This document shows positions 26,062-35,332 of a stretch of 64,000 nt of DNA, piece by piece. The notes under the pieces are model-generated. The model had not been told where the DNA came from, searched no databases, and saw only the letters and a program-made list of their open reading frames with translations. How positions within the stretch are numbered: the stretch's first letter is position 1; the number at the start of each line of letters is the position of its first letter. Both the position numbers and the translations under genes were made by a program. Where the stretch lies: the NCBI RefSeq assembly GCF_022601975.1, contig NZ_JAKVIR010000009.1, forward strand, positions 104,676 to 168,675, given 5' to 3'. Origin of the DNA: Pontibacter sp. E15-1 (GTDB lineage Bacteria > Bacteroidota > Bacteroidia > Cytophagales > Hymenobacteraceae).

Positions 26062-26436
26062 ATGCAGATATTATTTATAAGTTGGCTGGCACTTTTCCCT
26101 TTTCTGAAGGCCCCGGCACCCATGCCTGCGGCGGCAACTGAGCTGAGCCTCGGGAAAAGCTACTGCCATATATACGGCGCGGTATACCTGGAGCGGAACC
26201 AGATGTATAAAAACAGGACGTCCGCCACGGTGTTCCTGAACGAGGATGAGGCCTTTGCCAATCTGGTGGTGTTTCGGGAGAGCAACAAGCTGTTTGCCGA
26301 CGGCCCGGCCATCTGGTACCTTACCCCCAACAAGGCCTTCGCCAACCACATCCTCTACGTGACGGACCAGCGCCATCTGGCCGATTTTACTGTTCATTTT
26401 ACTGACGTGCGCTCCGCAGCCGTTTGTCGCGATTAA
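26062..26436 (+). CDS. Exported DUF6150 (7(1) septoil knot)-like protein
   Basis: 124 residues. Hydrophobic signal-like start (about 1-25), then a beta-rich domain of short repeats with the pattern (hydrophobic)-A-(D/N)-x-x-V-(Y/F): IYGAVYLE, EAFANLVVF, KLFADGPAIWYLT, KAFANHILYVTD and HLADFTVHFTD. This matches the DUF6150 family, recently described as a very small protein with a 7(1) backbone knot; that link is from memory and should be tested. Function unknown. It ends 8 bases before prmA, so the two are probably co-transcribed. Confidence 0.75.
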   Translation: MQILFISWLALFPFLKAPAPMPAAATELSLGKSYCHIYGAVYLERNQMYKNRTSATVFLNEDEAFANLVVFRESNKLFADGPAIWYLTPNKAFANHILYVTDQRHLADFTVHFTDVRSAAVCRD

Positions 26437-26444
26437 CTATACCC

Positions 26445-27275
26445 ATGGATTTTATAGAAGTAACCCTACACGTGGACGCAGCTTTTGCGGACATCATGAC
26501 CGCTGAGCTCGGAGAGCTCGGCTTCGACGCTTTTGTGGAGACAGAAGAAGGCTTCAGCGCCTACATCGAAGAAGACCAGTTTAATGAGGAGGCCCTGAAG
26601 GAAACGATTCAGCGCTACGCCGAACTGGTGCAGGTAACCTACACCGTGCAGACCATCAAGCGCCAGAACTGGAACGAGGAATGGGAGCGCAATTTTGAGC
26701 CCCTGTTTATCGGCGGGCAGGTGTCTGTGCGGGCCTCGTTCCATACCAGGCCGGGGCAAGCGAAGTACGATATCGTGATCAACCCGAAGATGTCGTTTGG
26801 TACGGGCCACCACGAAACCACCACTCTGATGATCGAGAATCAGCTGACGCTGGACCACCAGGGCAAGCGCGTGCTGGACATGGGTTGCGGCACCGGCATC
26901 CTGGCCATCATGGCCGGAGAGTTGGGCGCGACCGAGATCGTGGCGGTGGAGATTGAGGACTGGACCGTGGAGAACGCCCGCGAGAACGCCGCCCTCAACA
27001 ACTATGGCCGTATCGACGTGCGCCTGGGCGGTGCCGAAACGATTGCAGGCGAGCATCCTTTCGACATTATCCTGGCCAACATCAACCGCAACGTGCTCCT
27101 GGACGACATGCCTGCCTACACCGCCGTGCTGAAACCGGAAGGCTGGCTGCTGCTAAGCGGCTTTTATACCGAAGACTTGCCGGTTATCCGGGATAGAGCT
27201 CAGGAACTGGGCTTGCTTTACCAGACGCACCGAACGAAAAACAACTGGGTGTCCGCCCTTTTCAAAGCCCGGTAG
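26445..27275 (+). CDS. prmA: Ribosomal protein L11 methyltransferase
   Basis: 276 residues from the ATG at 26445 (MDFIEVTLHV), preceded by CTATACCC. N-terminal substrate-binding domain (about 1-90), FGTGHHETT linker motif (118-126), SAM-binding motif VLDMGCGTG (143-151) and the catalytic-loop motif ILANINRNV (about 207-215). It trimethylates L11. It follows the DUF6150 gene closely and precedes the giant exported-protein gene by 21 bases. Confidence 0.93.
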   Translation: MDFIEVTLHVDAAFADIMTAELGELGFDAFVETEEGFSAYIEEDQFNEEALKETIQRYAELVQVTYTVQTIKRQNWNEEWERNFEPLFIGGQVSVRASFHTRPGQAKYDIVINPKMSFGTGHHETTTLMIENQLTLDHQGKRVLDMGCGTGILAIMAGELGATEIVAVEIEDWTVENARENAALNNYGRIDVRLGGAETIAGEHPFDIILANINRNVLLDDMPAYTAVLKPEGWLLLSGFYTEDLPVIRDRAQELGLLYQTHRTKNNWVSALFKAR

Positions 27276-27296
27276 TACCTTTCAAAACGAGCATCT

Positions 27297-30200
27297 ATGA
27301 AACAACTTTTACCCCTTATATTATTATTTGTGGTGTTAACGGCCCATGCCCAGTCCAAGCTGTCGGATAAAACCGGCGAGTTTGTGGGCGATGTGCGCCA
27401 ACTCTTGTCGGCAGGCAAGGTGGCCAATGCGGAGCAACTGTCCGCTGACCTGGAGAGCATCTGGAACAGCGGGAGACTGACCTCCCGGCAGCAGCAGCAG
27501 GTGATGGACATTAGCCAGCGCATGTACCGCAAGCGCATGACCAGCGCCCGCTTCGGCGAGTTTTTTACCATGCTCACGGCGGGCCTCAACAACCAGCGCA
27601 TGCGCCCCGACCAGCTGGACAAAATGCTGGAGGTGACAGAGAAAGTGGTGCAACAGGAAAGCCAAAAGCAACTGGATCTGTTTCTGGCCACCAGCAGCCT
27701 ATACCTCAGCAGCAACCGCCTGTTTCAGAGCAGCTCATACACAATGCGCGCTGTAGGCGGCACTTTCAGTTTTGAGTATGCGGGAGCGAGTAAAGCCGCT
27801 GCCGATGAGACTGCCAGCGACGCTGCCTGGGGCGACACCTCCTGGGACGATGCCACAGAGGACACTGAGACCGAGGTAGAAGACGATGGTTGGGGAACTG
27901 TGCCCGTGGCTCCCAAAAAAGAAGACAAGCAAAAGGCTGCGCAGGCCCTCCGGGAAAAAAGAAAGCGCCTCTTCGTGCCGGAGCCCCCAAAAGTGTCGGG
28001 GCCGGTGCTGCGCCTGGAGAAAGCAGATCTGGTGTTCGTGACGCTCTGGGACTCTGTCGCGATCCAGAACACGGAGGGACAGCTGATGCTGGCCACTAAC
28101 GTGCTGGCGGGCAAAGGCGGAATGTTTAAATGGGAGGTGAAGGGTGCGCCCGTTTCGGCGGAGTTGCACCAGTATACCCTGAATATCGCCTATGCGGGCT
28201 TTAAGGCTCCCGATGCCTCCGTTACCTATGCCGCCGCGCTGGCCGCACCGGTGCAGGGGGCGCTGGAGTGGATGAGCAGCAGGCGGAAAAGCGGCAACTA
28301 CCCATACCCCAGGTTCGTCTCCTTTACCAACGATGCGCAGGTGAATAGCCTGGGCAATAACATAAGGTATAAGGGCGGACTCTCGCTTGTAGGGAACGTG
28401 GTGGGCAGCAAACCGCAGGATGGCAGTGTGTCTGAGATCACGGTTTCGGAGGGCGGAGAGCGCAAGTTCCGTTCTCAAGCACAAAGCTATACCTTTCAGG
28501 ACTCGCTGCTGCTGGCCACCCGCGCCAGCGTGGCTATCTACCAGCAAGGCGACTCGCTCACGCATCCTGCCATGCAGTTGCAGTTCGCTAAAAACACGCA
28601 GGAACTGACGCTGACAAGAAGCAAGGGGGCATATGAGAACATGCCCTTTTACGACAATTTCCATCAGGTAGAACTGTCGGCCGAGCGCCTGCAGTGGAAC
28701 CTCAACGAGCCCAACATCGAGTTCTCTATCCTGAACACCAAGACGCTGGTTCCCATGCAGGTAGAGTCTGTCGATTACTTCTCCAACGAGCGGTACCAGC
28801 GGCTGGTGGGCGTGGCCCCTTTTCATCCCCTCCAGCTCCTGGTGGGGTATGCCGTGCGGGCCCGGAAGAACGATTTTTATACAGTGGATGTGGCCAAAGC
28901 CACCAAAATACAGGAAGGGGCCATCAAAGAGGCGGCCCAGACGCTCGCATATCAGGGGTATATACACTACGAGGCGGCCTCCGGCTATGTGGAGCTGAAA
29001 CCGAAGGCGCTGCATTACGTGGCTGCCTCGCGCAACGCCAAAGACTATGACCACCTGGTGATCCGGTCGGTAGTGCCGTCGGGGCGCAACGCTACCCTGG
29101 ACCTCAGCACCAACAGGCTCACGGTGCGGGGGGTGGAGAAGGTCGTTTTCAACACCGACACGGCCAGCGTGTACATACTGCCAAAGCGCAACGAGGTCCA
29201 TATCCTCAAGAACCGGGGCATCGCCTTCGACGGGCACGTGTACGCCAGCCACCTGTCCATCGGAGGCAACGACTTTACCTTTAACTACGACGACTATACC
29301 ATCGACCTGGCCAAGATAGACACGGTGGCGCTGGTAGCGGAGAACCGCCGTGGGGGGCCAGGCAAGGGCACAGACCACGTCCTGACAGGCAGCGCCGAGA
29401 GCATCGCTGGAAAGCTATATATCAACAAGCCAAACAACAAATCAGGTAACAAGTTCTTCTCCGAATACCCCAAGTTCGACGCGGTGTCCGGGGCGCAGAT
29501 CGCCTTCGCGAAGCCCGGTATGGCTGGCACTGCCTTCGACAGCACGGTTTACTTCGAGATGCCGCCCTTTAAGCTCGATAGCCTCAACTCCAGAAAGGGG
29601 AGAATCGGTTTTGACGGCACCTTCAACTCCGGGGGTATTTTCCCGCCGATCAAGACGAAGATGGTGATGATGCCTGACGAAACGCTCGGGTTCAGTTACT
29701 ACCCGGGGCCCAAGGGGCTCCCAGCCTATGGCGGCAAAGGAATGGTATACGATACCATCATGCTGAGCTCCGCCGGTATCCAGAGTAAAGGCATGATCAA
29801 GTACCTGGGAGCCACCGTAACCGCGCCGCTTTATACCTATTACCAGGAGGGCGTGTCGGCCACGGGGGGAGTGAAGGTGAAGATAGCCGAATCCCCGGAG
29901 GCCGCTGGCGACCTGCCGGACCTGGCACTGACCGGAGGCAGCCTGAGCTGGCGGCCACAGGCAGACACGATGTACCTGCAATCCGGTGCGGAGCCAGTGC
30001 AACTCTACCAGGGCAGCTTTGCCCTGAAGGGCGGAGTCAAGCTGTCGCCGGGCGGCATGTATGGCAGCGGGGTTTTAGACAATCCCATGGCCAGCTTTTC
30101 GTCCAGAGCGCTGCAGTTCCGGCAGAAACACATCACCGGAAGCCATGCCCAGCTGCTGGTAAAGTCTGATGAGGAGGGGCGCCCGGCAGTAAAGGCCCAG

Positions 30201-32093
30201 GGGGTGACCTTCGCCTATGACATGGCAAAGGGCAGCGTGGACTTTGAGAGTGAGCAGAAGGGTATGACCAGCATCGAGTTCCCGAAAGCACAGTACAAAA
30301 CATCGCTGAGCAGTGCCCACTGGGACATGAAACAGCAGAAAGTCAGGCTGCAGGCCGATGCGGATGGCGGCAAAAACTGGTTCTACTCGTTGCACCCGGC
30401 GCAGGACGGGCTGCGGTTTATGGCCTCCACCGGAGAGTATGACCTGAAAACCAACCACCTGCTGGCAAGCGGGGTGCCCTATATCGCAGTCGCGGATGTG
30501 CATGTGGTGCCGGACAGCGGCCGCGTGGCTGTAGGGGCCGATGCCTCGCTCCAGACACTGCACAACGCGCGCGTGCTGGCCGACTCAGCGCAGCAATTCC
30601 ACAAACTTCACCAAGGCAACATCGACATTCTCTCCCGGACAAAGTTGAAAGGAGACGCCCTGCTGGCATACCACAACGCGGCCGACGCGGCTTTCCAACT
30701 GCCGCTCACCGATTTTACCTACGCCAAACCTGAGGACCAGAAAAAAGCGGGCCCCGCCTACACGGCAGCCGTGGCCACTATCGCCGAAGACAAGTCTTTT
30801 TACATCTTCCCGCGGGCGCTGTACCGGGGCAAGGTTACCATGAGGGCTCCCATGCAGTATCTGGACTTTGACGGTGAGCTTAAGCTGAACTTTACCGGCA
30901 ACCCCGAGGCCTCAGGCTGGTTCCCCTATAAAAAGGACACGCTGAACCCCGGCAATATCCGTATCCCGATCATCAACCCCAAAGCCGCCGACGGCACGCC
31001 GTTGCACACGGGCATACATGGGGCATCTGCCACAGGCAAGTTTTACAGCACCTTCGTTTCCGAAAAGCAAGCCGCCGACGACCTGGATCTGTTTGAGGTA
31101 GACGGGCTGCTGTCGTACAACAAAGACGAGCGCGAGTTTAAGATAGGCCGCGAGGCCCGCGCATACGGCGACGCCTACGAGGGCAATGTGCTGCGCTACA
31201 ATGAAGCCAACAACACGGTCGGTTTTCAGGGGAAACTGAACTTGCTGAAGCCGGTGAAAGACTTCGCTGTGGAAGCCTCGGGGAGCGGCACCGCCCTCGC
31301 CGACAGCAACCGCTACGAGCTGGACGCCTTCCTGGCCTTTGACCTGTCAGTACCCGAAAAGGCGCTTCAGGCCATGGCGGCTACCCTGCGCGGAAACGCC
31401 GTGGGTGGCCCGGGTGCCGCAGAGGCCAGCCAGGAAATGCGCTATAAACTGGGTGCGCTGTTCGGCGACAGACTGGTGCAGGAGTACGTGCAAAAGTCGG
31501 CTGCCGGGTATGTGCCCCTGCCGGAGCTTTCCCGCAAGCTGGTGCGCAGCCTGGTACTGAGCGACGTGAAACTGAAATGGTCGGACGCGCAGCGCGCCTG
31601 GCACAGCGAGGGGAGCATCAGCCTGTCCAACATCCTGAAAGAGGACATCAACGCACCGCTGGACGGCTACCTGGAGCTACGGCAGGACATGAGCGGGCTG
31701 CCAGCCATGACCCTGTACCTGCAGGCCGACCCGTATACCTGGTACTACTTCAGCTTCTTCGAGAACGGTATGACGATGGCCTCTTCAGACGGGAAGTTCA
31801 ACGGCGCGGTGGCTTCCAAGTCGAAAGTAAGCCGCGGCACCGCCACAGGGTATGGGGTATATGCTGGCGAGACGATCGAGAAAAACCAGTTTGTCGAGCA
31901 CTTCCGCACCACATACCTCAGCGGGGAAGACGGCTTTAAAGTAGCCTCGGAGCAGGTAGTGCCGCAGTCCACGGGCAACTTCGATTTTCTGGAGGAACAG
32001 CCCAGGAAAGACAAGAAGAAGTCGCGGCGGCAGGACAGAAAAGAGGCCGAGGCGGAAGAGGCAGGGGTAGGTATGAACAACCAGGACCAGTAA
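27297..32093 (+). CDS. Very large exported beta-rich protein of unknown function
   Basis: 1598 residues. Signal peptide MKQLLPLILLFVVLTAHAQ; helical region about 20-140; acidic Asp/Glu/Trp/Thr linker about 165-205 (WGDTSWDD); then more than 1200 residues of short beta strands with no coiled coils or membrane segments, with phrases such as LTVRGVEKVVFNTDTASVYILPK and IAFDGHVYASHLSIGGNDFTFNYDDY that recall the stacked strands of LptA/OstA, AsmA or TamB-type proteins. The end is highly charged (RKDKKKSRRQDRKEAEAEE). No catalytic motif or T9SS tag. Between prmA and plsY on the same strand. I do not recognise a named family; an envelope structural or transport role is only a guess. Confidence 0.85.
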   Translation: MKQLLPLILLFVVLTAHAQSKLSDKTGEFVGDVRQLLSAGKVANAEQLSADLESIWNSGRLTSRQQQQVMDISQRMYRKRMTSARFGEFFTMLTAGLNNQRMRPDQLDKMLEVTEKVVQQESQKQLDLFLATSSLYLSSNRLFQSSSYTMRAVGGTFSFEYAGASKAAADETASDAAWGDTSWDDATEDTETEVEDDGWGTVPVAPKKEDKQKAAQALREKRKRLFVPEPPKVSGPVLRLEKADLVFVTLWDSVAIQNTEGQLMLATNVLAGKGGMFKWEVKGAPVSAELHQYTLNIAYAGFKAPDASVTYAAALAAPVQGALEWMSSRRKSGNYPYPRFVSFTNDAQVNSLGNNIRYKGGLSLVGNVVGSKPQDGSVSEITVSEGGERKFRSQAQSYTFQDSLLLATRASVAIYQQGDSLTHPAMQLQFAKNTQELTLTRSKGAYENMPFYDNFHQVELSAERLQWNLNEPNIEFSILNTKTLVPMQVESVDYFSNERYQRLVGVAPFHPLQLLVGYAVRARKNDFYTVDVAKATKIQEGAIKEAAQTLAYQGYIHYEAASGYVELKPKALHYVAASRNAKDYDHLVIRSVVPSGRNATLDLSTNRLTVRGVEKVVFNTDTASVYILPKRNEVHILKNRGIAFDGHVYASHLSIGGNDFTFNYDDYTIDLAKIDTVALVAENRRGGPGKGTDHVLTGSAESIAGKLYINKPNNKSGNKFFSEYPKFDAVSGAQIAFAKPGMAGTAFDSTVYFEMPPFKLDSLNSRKGRIGFDGTFNSGGIFPPIKTKMVMMPDETLGFSYYPGPKGLPAYGGKGMVYDTIMLSSAGIQSKGMIKYLGATVTAPLYTYYQEGVSATGGVKVKIAESPEAAGDLPDLALTGGSLSWRPQADTMYLQSGAEPVQLYQGSFALKGGVKLSPGGMYGSGVLDNPMASFSSRALQFRQKHITGSHAQLLVKSDEEGRPAVKAQGVTFAYDMAKGSVDFESEQKGMTSIEFPKAQYKTSLSSAHWDMKQQKVRLQADADGGKNWFYSLHPAQDGLRFMASTGEYDLKTNHLLASGVPYIAVADVHVVPDSGRVAVGADASLQTLHNARVLADSAQQFHKLHQGNIDILSRTKLKGDALLAYHNAADAAFQLPLTDFTYAKPEDQKKAGPAYTAAVATIAEDKSFYIFPRALYRGKVTMRAPMQYLDFDGELKLNFTGNPEASGWFPYKKDTLNPGNIRIPIINPKAADGTPLHTGIHGASATGKFYSTFVSEKQAADDLDLFEVDGLLSYNKDEREFKIGREARAYGDAYEGNVLRYNEANNTVGFQGKLNLLKPVKDFAVEASGSGTALADSNRYELDAFLAFDLSVPEKALQAMAATLRGNAVGGPGAAEASQEMRYKLGALFGDRLVQEYVQKSAAGYVPLPELSRKLVRSLVLSDVKLKWSDAQRAWHSEGSISLSNILKEDINAPLDGYLELRQDMSGLPAMTLYLQADPYTWYYFSFFENGMTMASSDGKFNGAVASKSKVSRGTATGYGVYAGETIEKNQFVEHFRTTYLSGEDGFKVASEQVVPQSTGNFDFLEEQPRKDKKKSRRQDRKEAEAEEAGVGMNNQDQ

Positions 32094-32125
32094 ACCTAGC
32101 GTATAGGAGTAGGGAAGAGGTTAAT

Positions 32126-32157
32126 TTGGCCTCAAACCTTACTTTTATATATCTTTG
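32126..32157 (+). promoter_or_regulatory. Promoter for plsY
   Basis: TTG (32126-32128), 21 bases, TATCTTTG (32150-32157). Both elements fit the Bacteroidota sigma-A consensus; the plsY ATG is 60 bases further. Confidence 0.7.
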
Positions 32158-32216
32158 AGCGTTTTTTTGCCTCCCCTTCGGGGCGCGGGCAAACCTTCAG
32201 CGTAACTAGCATACCC

Positions 32217-32861
32217 ATGGAACTACTATTGATAGCGATTCTCAGTCTGGCAGCCTACTTAATTGGCTCTATCTCATCTGCTGTCTGGATCGGGAAAGCC
32301 TACTATGGCATCGACATCAGGCAGCACGGAAGCGGCAATTCCGGCGCCACCAACACCTTTCGGGTGTTGGGCAAGAAGCCGGGCACGGTGGTGATGCTCA
32401 TCGATATCTTCAAAGGCTGGACGGCTACTTCCCTGGCGGGCTTTCTCATCATCTTCAACGCCATCGAGCCAGCCAACCTGGTGGTATACCAGCTTGTTTT
32501 CGGCGCGTTGGGGGTGCTTGGTCATATATTTCCGGTGTATGAGCGCTTTAAAGGCGGCAAGGGGGTGGCCACGCTGCTGGGTATGATGCTGGCGATAGAG
32601 CCAGTGGTGGCCCTGATGTGCATCGCCATTTTCGTGCTCGTGCTGTTTACCTCAAAGTATGTGTCGCTGGGGTCGATGCTGGCGGCGCTGGCTTTCCCGG
32701 TTTTGCTGCTCCTGCCCCGCTTCCACCCCGAAAACCCGATTCTGATTATCTTCGGCTTTATCCTGTTTGCGGTGGTGGCCCTCACGCACCGGAAAAACAT
32801 CCATCGCCTGATAGCCGGAGAGGAGAGCAAGGCCAACATCAGCCTGGGCCGAAAGCGCTAA
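32217..32861 (+). CDS. plsY: Glycerol-3-phosphate acyltransferase PlsY
   Basis: Integral membrane enzyme that transfers acyl from acyl-phosphate to glycerol-3-phosphate. 214 residues with the three PlsY motifs: GSGNSGATNTFRVLG (about 38-52), the glycine-rich FKGGKGVAT (about 115-123) and the C-terminal cytosolic ALTHRKNIHRLI. About five membrane helices. The start ATG is preceded by CATACCC. Own promoter at 32126-32157. Confidence 0.95.
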   Translation: MELLLIAILSLAAYLIGSISSAVWIGKAYYGIDIRQHGSGNSGATNTFRVLGKKPGTVVMLIDIFKGWTATSLAGFLIIFNAIEPANLVVYQLVFGALGVLGHIFPVYERFKGGKGVATLLGMMLAIEPVVALMCIAIFVLVLFTSKYVSLGSMLAALAFPVLLLLPRFHPENPILIIFGFILFAVVALTHRKNIHRLIAGEESKANISLGRKR

Positions 32862-32965
32862 CAGCGAAGCACGCGCGCCTGAAACGATCTTCCCAAAGCC
32901 ATCCTGCCCCCACGCGGATGGTTTTTTATCTTAACTTCAACACACTTCCTAACACCTTCAGAACT

Positions 32966-34327
32966 ATGAATAAATACATCAACGACAACAAAGACCGCTT
33001 TATAAACGAGCTGTTGGACATGCTGCGCATCCCCTCGGTGAGCGCCGACCCGAAGTTTAAGGGCGATGTGCTGCGCACGGCGGAGTTTGTGAAACAGCGC
33101 CTAATCGAGGCCGGTGCCGACCATGTGGAGCTGTGCGAGACAGCCGGAAACCCGATTGTCTACGGCGAGAAAATCATAGACCCGAGTTTGCCGACCGTGC
33201 TGGTATACGGTCACTACGATGTGCAGCCGGCAGACCCTTACGAGCTGTGGACCTCGCCGCCGTTTGAGCCCGTGATAAAAGACGGCAAGATATACGCGCG
33301 CGGTGCCTGCGACGACAAAGGGCAGATGTACATGCACGTGAAAGCCTTCGAAACGATGGTGCAGACCGGTAACCTGGCCTGCAACGCCAAATTCATGATT
33401 GAGGGCGAAGAAGAGGTGGGCTCTGCAAACCTGGGCATCTTCGTGAAAGAGAATAAGGAGAAGCTGAAAAGCGATGTGATCCTGATCTCGGACACGGGCA
33501 TGCTGGGCAACGACACGCCGTCCATCACCACGGGACTGCGGGGTTTGAGCTACGTGGAGGTGGAGGTAACCGGCCCGAACCGCGACCTGCACTCTGGGCT
33601 ATACGGCGGCGCGGTGGCCAACCCGATCAATATCCTTTGCCAGATGATCGCCTCGCTGCACGATGAGCACAATCATATCACGATCCCTGGGTTTTACGAC
33701 AACGTGGACGAGCTGAGCAAAGAGGAGCGCGCAGAAATGGCCCGCGCCCCTTTCGACCTCGACAGGTATAAAAAGGCGCTGGACTTGACCGACGTGCACG
33801 GCGAGGAAGGGTATGTGACCATGGAACGAAACTCCATTCGCCCTACGCTGGATGTGAACGGCATCTGGGGAGGCTATACCGGCGAGGGGGCCAAAACCGT
33901 GATCGCCTCCAAGGCGCACGCCAAGATCTCGATGCGACTGGTGCCGCACCAGAGTTCTGAGGAAATAACCGAGAAATTTAAGAAGCACTTCGAAAGCATC
34001 GCCCCTGCCAGCGTGAAGGTAACCGTGAAGCCGCACCACGGTGGCGAGCCGGTGGTTACGCCAACAGACTCTATCGCCTACCGGGCTGCCGCCAAAGCCT
34101 ATGAAGAAACATTTGGCGTGAAGCCCGTGCCGGTGCGCAGCGGCGGTTCCATACCCATTGTGGCCATGTTTAAGTCGGAGCTCGGGCTGGATTCGGTGCT
34201 CATGGGCTTTGGCCTGGACTCGGATGCCATCCACTCCCCGAACGAGCATTTCGGGATTTTCAACTACATGAAAGGCATCGAGACCATTCCGCTGTTTTAC
34301 AGGCATTTTGCCGAGATGCAGCAGTAG
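32966..34327 (+). CDS. M20-family dipeptidase
   Basis: 453 residues from the ATG at 32966 (MNKYINDNKDRFINELLDML); the open frame extends far upstream through plsY but is not coding there. Metal and catalytic residues: His83 and Asp85 in GHYDVQP, Asp116 in ARGACDDKGQ, the Glu pair in EGEEEVGS (147-150) and a His in IHSPNEHF near the end. A lid/dimerisation domain lies at about 200-320. Matches cytosolic nonspecific dipeptidase/PepV-like carboxypeptidase homologues. About 100 bases after plsY; probably a separate unit. Confidence 0.92.
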   Translation: MNKYINDNKDRFINELLDMLRIPSVSADPKFKGDVLRTAEFVKQRLIEAGADHVELCETAGNPIVYGEKIIDPSLPTVLVYGHYDVQPADPYELWTSPPFEPVIKDGKIYARGACDDKGQMYMHVKAFETMVQTGNLACNAKFMIEGEEEVGSANLGIFVKENKEKLKSDVILISDTGMLGNDTPSITTGLRGLSYVEVEVTGPNRDLHSGLYGGAVANPINILCQMIASLHDEHNHITIPGFYDNVDELSKEERAEMARAPFDLDRYKKALDLTDVHGEEGYVTMERNSIRPTLDVNGIWGGYTGEGAKTVIASKAHAKISMRLVPHQSSEEITEKFKKHFESIAPASVKVTVKPHHGGEPVVTPTDSIAYRAAAKAYEETFGVKPVPVRSGGSIPIVAMFKSELGLDSVLMGFGLDSDAIHSPNEHFGIFNYMKGIETIPLFYRHFAEMQQ

Positions 34328-34351
34328 CCACCAACTACACAACAGTCTGGT

Positions 34352-34389
34352 AAAAAAGCGGCCCGGTGGAGCATATCCACCGGGCCGCT
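34352..34389 (-). terminator. Terminator of the first PorT-type barrel gene
   Basis: Perfect 14-base stem AGCGGCCCGGTGGA (34357-34370) with 34376-34389; on the minus strand it is followed by six T. Lies between convergent genes. Confidence 0.9.
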
Positions 34390-34393
34390 GGCA

Positions 34394-35032
34394 TTAGCGC
34401 CGCATCATCTCAATCGTGTTGGGCGGTTGCAGCAGGTACCCCACGCTCAGCCTGAAGTCTAGGTTTTTCTGGTCGAGGTCTTTGGTGACCGAGCGGAAGC
34501 CGCCGGTGTTGCGGAAGCTCATGAACAAGCCGTTGTCCAGCATAATGCCCAGCCCCACGGTATAACCATAGTCGAAGCGCTGCAGCCGGTCGGAGGTATA
34601 AAACGCGGGTGGCGACGTGCCGGAGGTGCTTACCTCGAAGGTGTTGTTGGTTGCCAGCAGATAGCCCGCGTAAGGTCCGGCCTCAGCAAACAATCCGCCT
34701 TTTTGCAGTTTGAACAGCAAGGGGAGCTCCAGGTAGTGCAGCCGCAGATCTCCCGTCACCTCATCGTTCTGGTTAAAAGAGTAGTCTTCATACACAAAGC
34801 CCTTTTGGGCATACAGCAGCTCGGCCTGCACGGCTATCCTCGACACGAACTCGTAGCTCACAATGCCACCGGCATGATACACGCCCAGGTAGTTTGTGTA
34901 ATCAGACGAGCCGTCTGTGCCATGCGGGCTGGCAAAGCCAACGCCGCCTTTCGCCCCGAAGCGGGCATATTGCGCCTCTGCCATAAGCAGTGGGGCCAGC
35001 AGGAGAGTTAGAGATAGCACGAGTGTTTTCAT
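34394..35032 (-). CDS. PorT-type outer-membrane beta-barrel protein 1
   Basis: 212 residues from the ATG at 35030-35032 (signal peptide MKTLVLSLTLLLAPLLMAEAQ); the frame continues upstream into a family 2 repeat, which is not coding. Barrel strands alternate polar/nonpolar (AVQAELLYAQKGFVYEDYS, LRLHYLELPLLFKLQ, FAEAGPYAGYLLATN). Same architecture as the next two genes, with which it forms a tandem set. Substrate unknown. Confidence 0.83.
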   Translation of the reverse strand: MKTLVLSLTLLLAPLLMAEAQYARFGAKGGVGFASPHGTDGSSDYTNYLGVYHAGGIVSYEFVSRIAVQAELLYAQKGFVYEDYSFNQNDEVTGDLRLHYLELPLLFKLQKGGLFAEAGPYAGYLLATNNTFEVSTSGTSPPAFYTSDRLQRFDYGYTVGLGIMLDNGLFMSFRNTGGFRSVTKDLDQKNLDFRLSVGYLLQPPNTIEMMRR

Positions 35033-35107
35033 AGGGATATAGCGATAGGTATAAGCTTGTTTACTCTGGCATGCGGTAAATAGTTTGTGGCGACAATAGG
35101 GTATATG

Positions 35108-35266
35108 AGCATGTTTAAACTTCATCTTTTGGGCTGCAAATTGCTCATTAAGGAACCTGACTTTGCCTTTTTATCACCCCATAGCGCTGCTATGCGGCTC
35201 AAAAAACGCTTCGCCAGAACCCTTCCTGAACAATTTTCGCTTCCAAAAACGAAATTTAAACATGCT
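35108..35266. repeat. MITE-like hairpin element, family 2, copy 2
   Basis: About 40-base imperfect terminal inverted repeats: the left end AGCATGTTTAAACTTC (35108) and the right end, read on the other strand, AGCATGTTTAAATTTCG (35266 inward). The centre carries CCCCATAGCGCTGCTATGCG and GCTCAAAAAACGCTTCGCCAG, nearly identical to 21089-21128. No gene. Confidence 0.7.
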
Positions 35267-35267
35267 A

Positions 35268-35306
35268 TAAAAAAAGCCAGCCCTGCCCAAAGGGCAAGGC
35301 TGGCTT
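35268..35306 (-). terminator. Terminator of the second PorT-type barrel gene
   Basis: 15-base stem AAGCCAGCCCTGCCC (35274-35288) with 35292-35306, one G-T pair, followed on the minus strand by a run of T. Confidence 0.85.
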
Positions 35307-35332
35307 GGTATCTTCGTGTTTACTGTGGGCTG

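Noticed and set aside
27735..29378. 547-codon minus-strand frame inside the giant gene
   Set aside because: Shadow frame with no domain pattern; the plus-strand frame has a signal peptide and consistent strand pattern.
32618..32965. Extension of the M20 dipeptidase back into plsY
   Set aside because: It overlaps plsY in another frame; the conserved start is at 32966.
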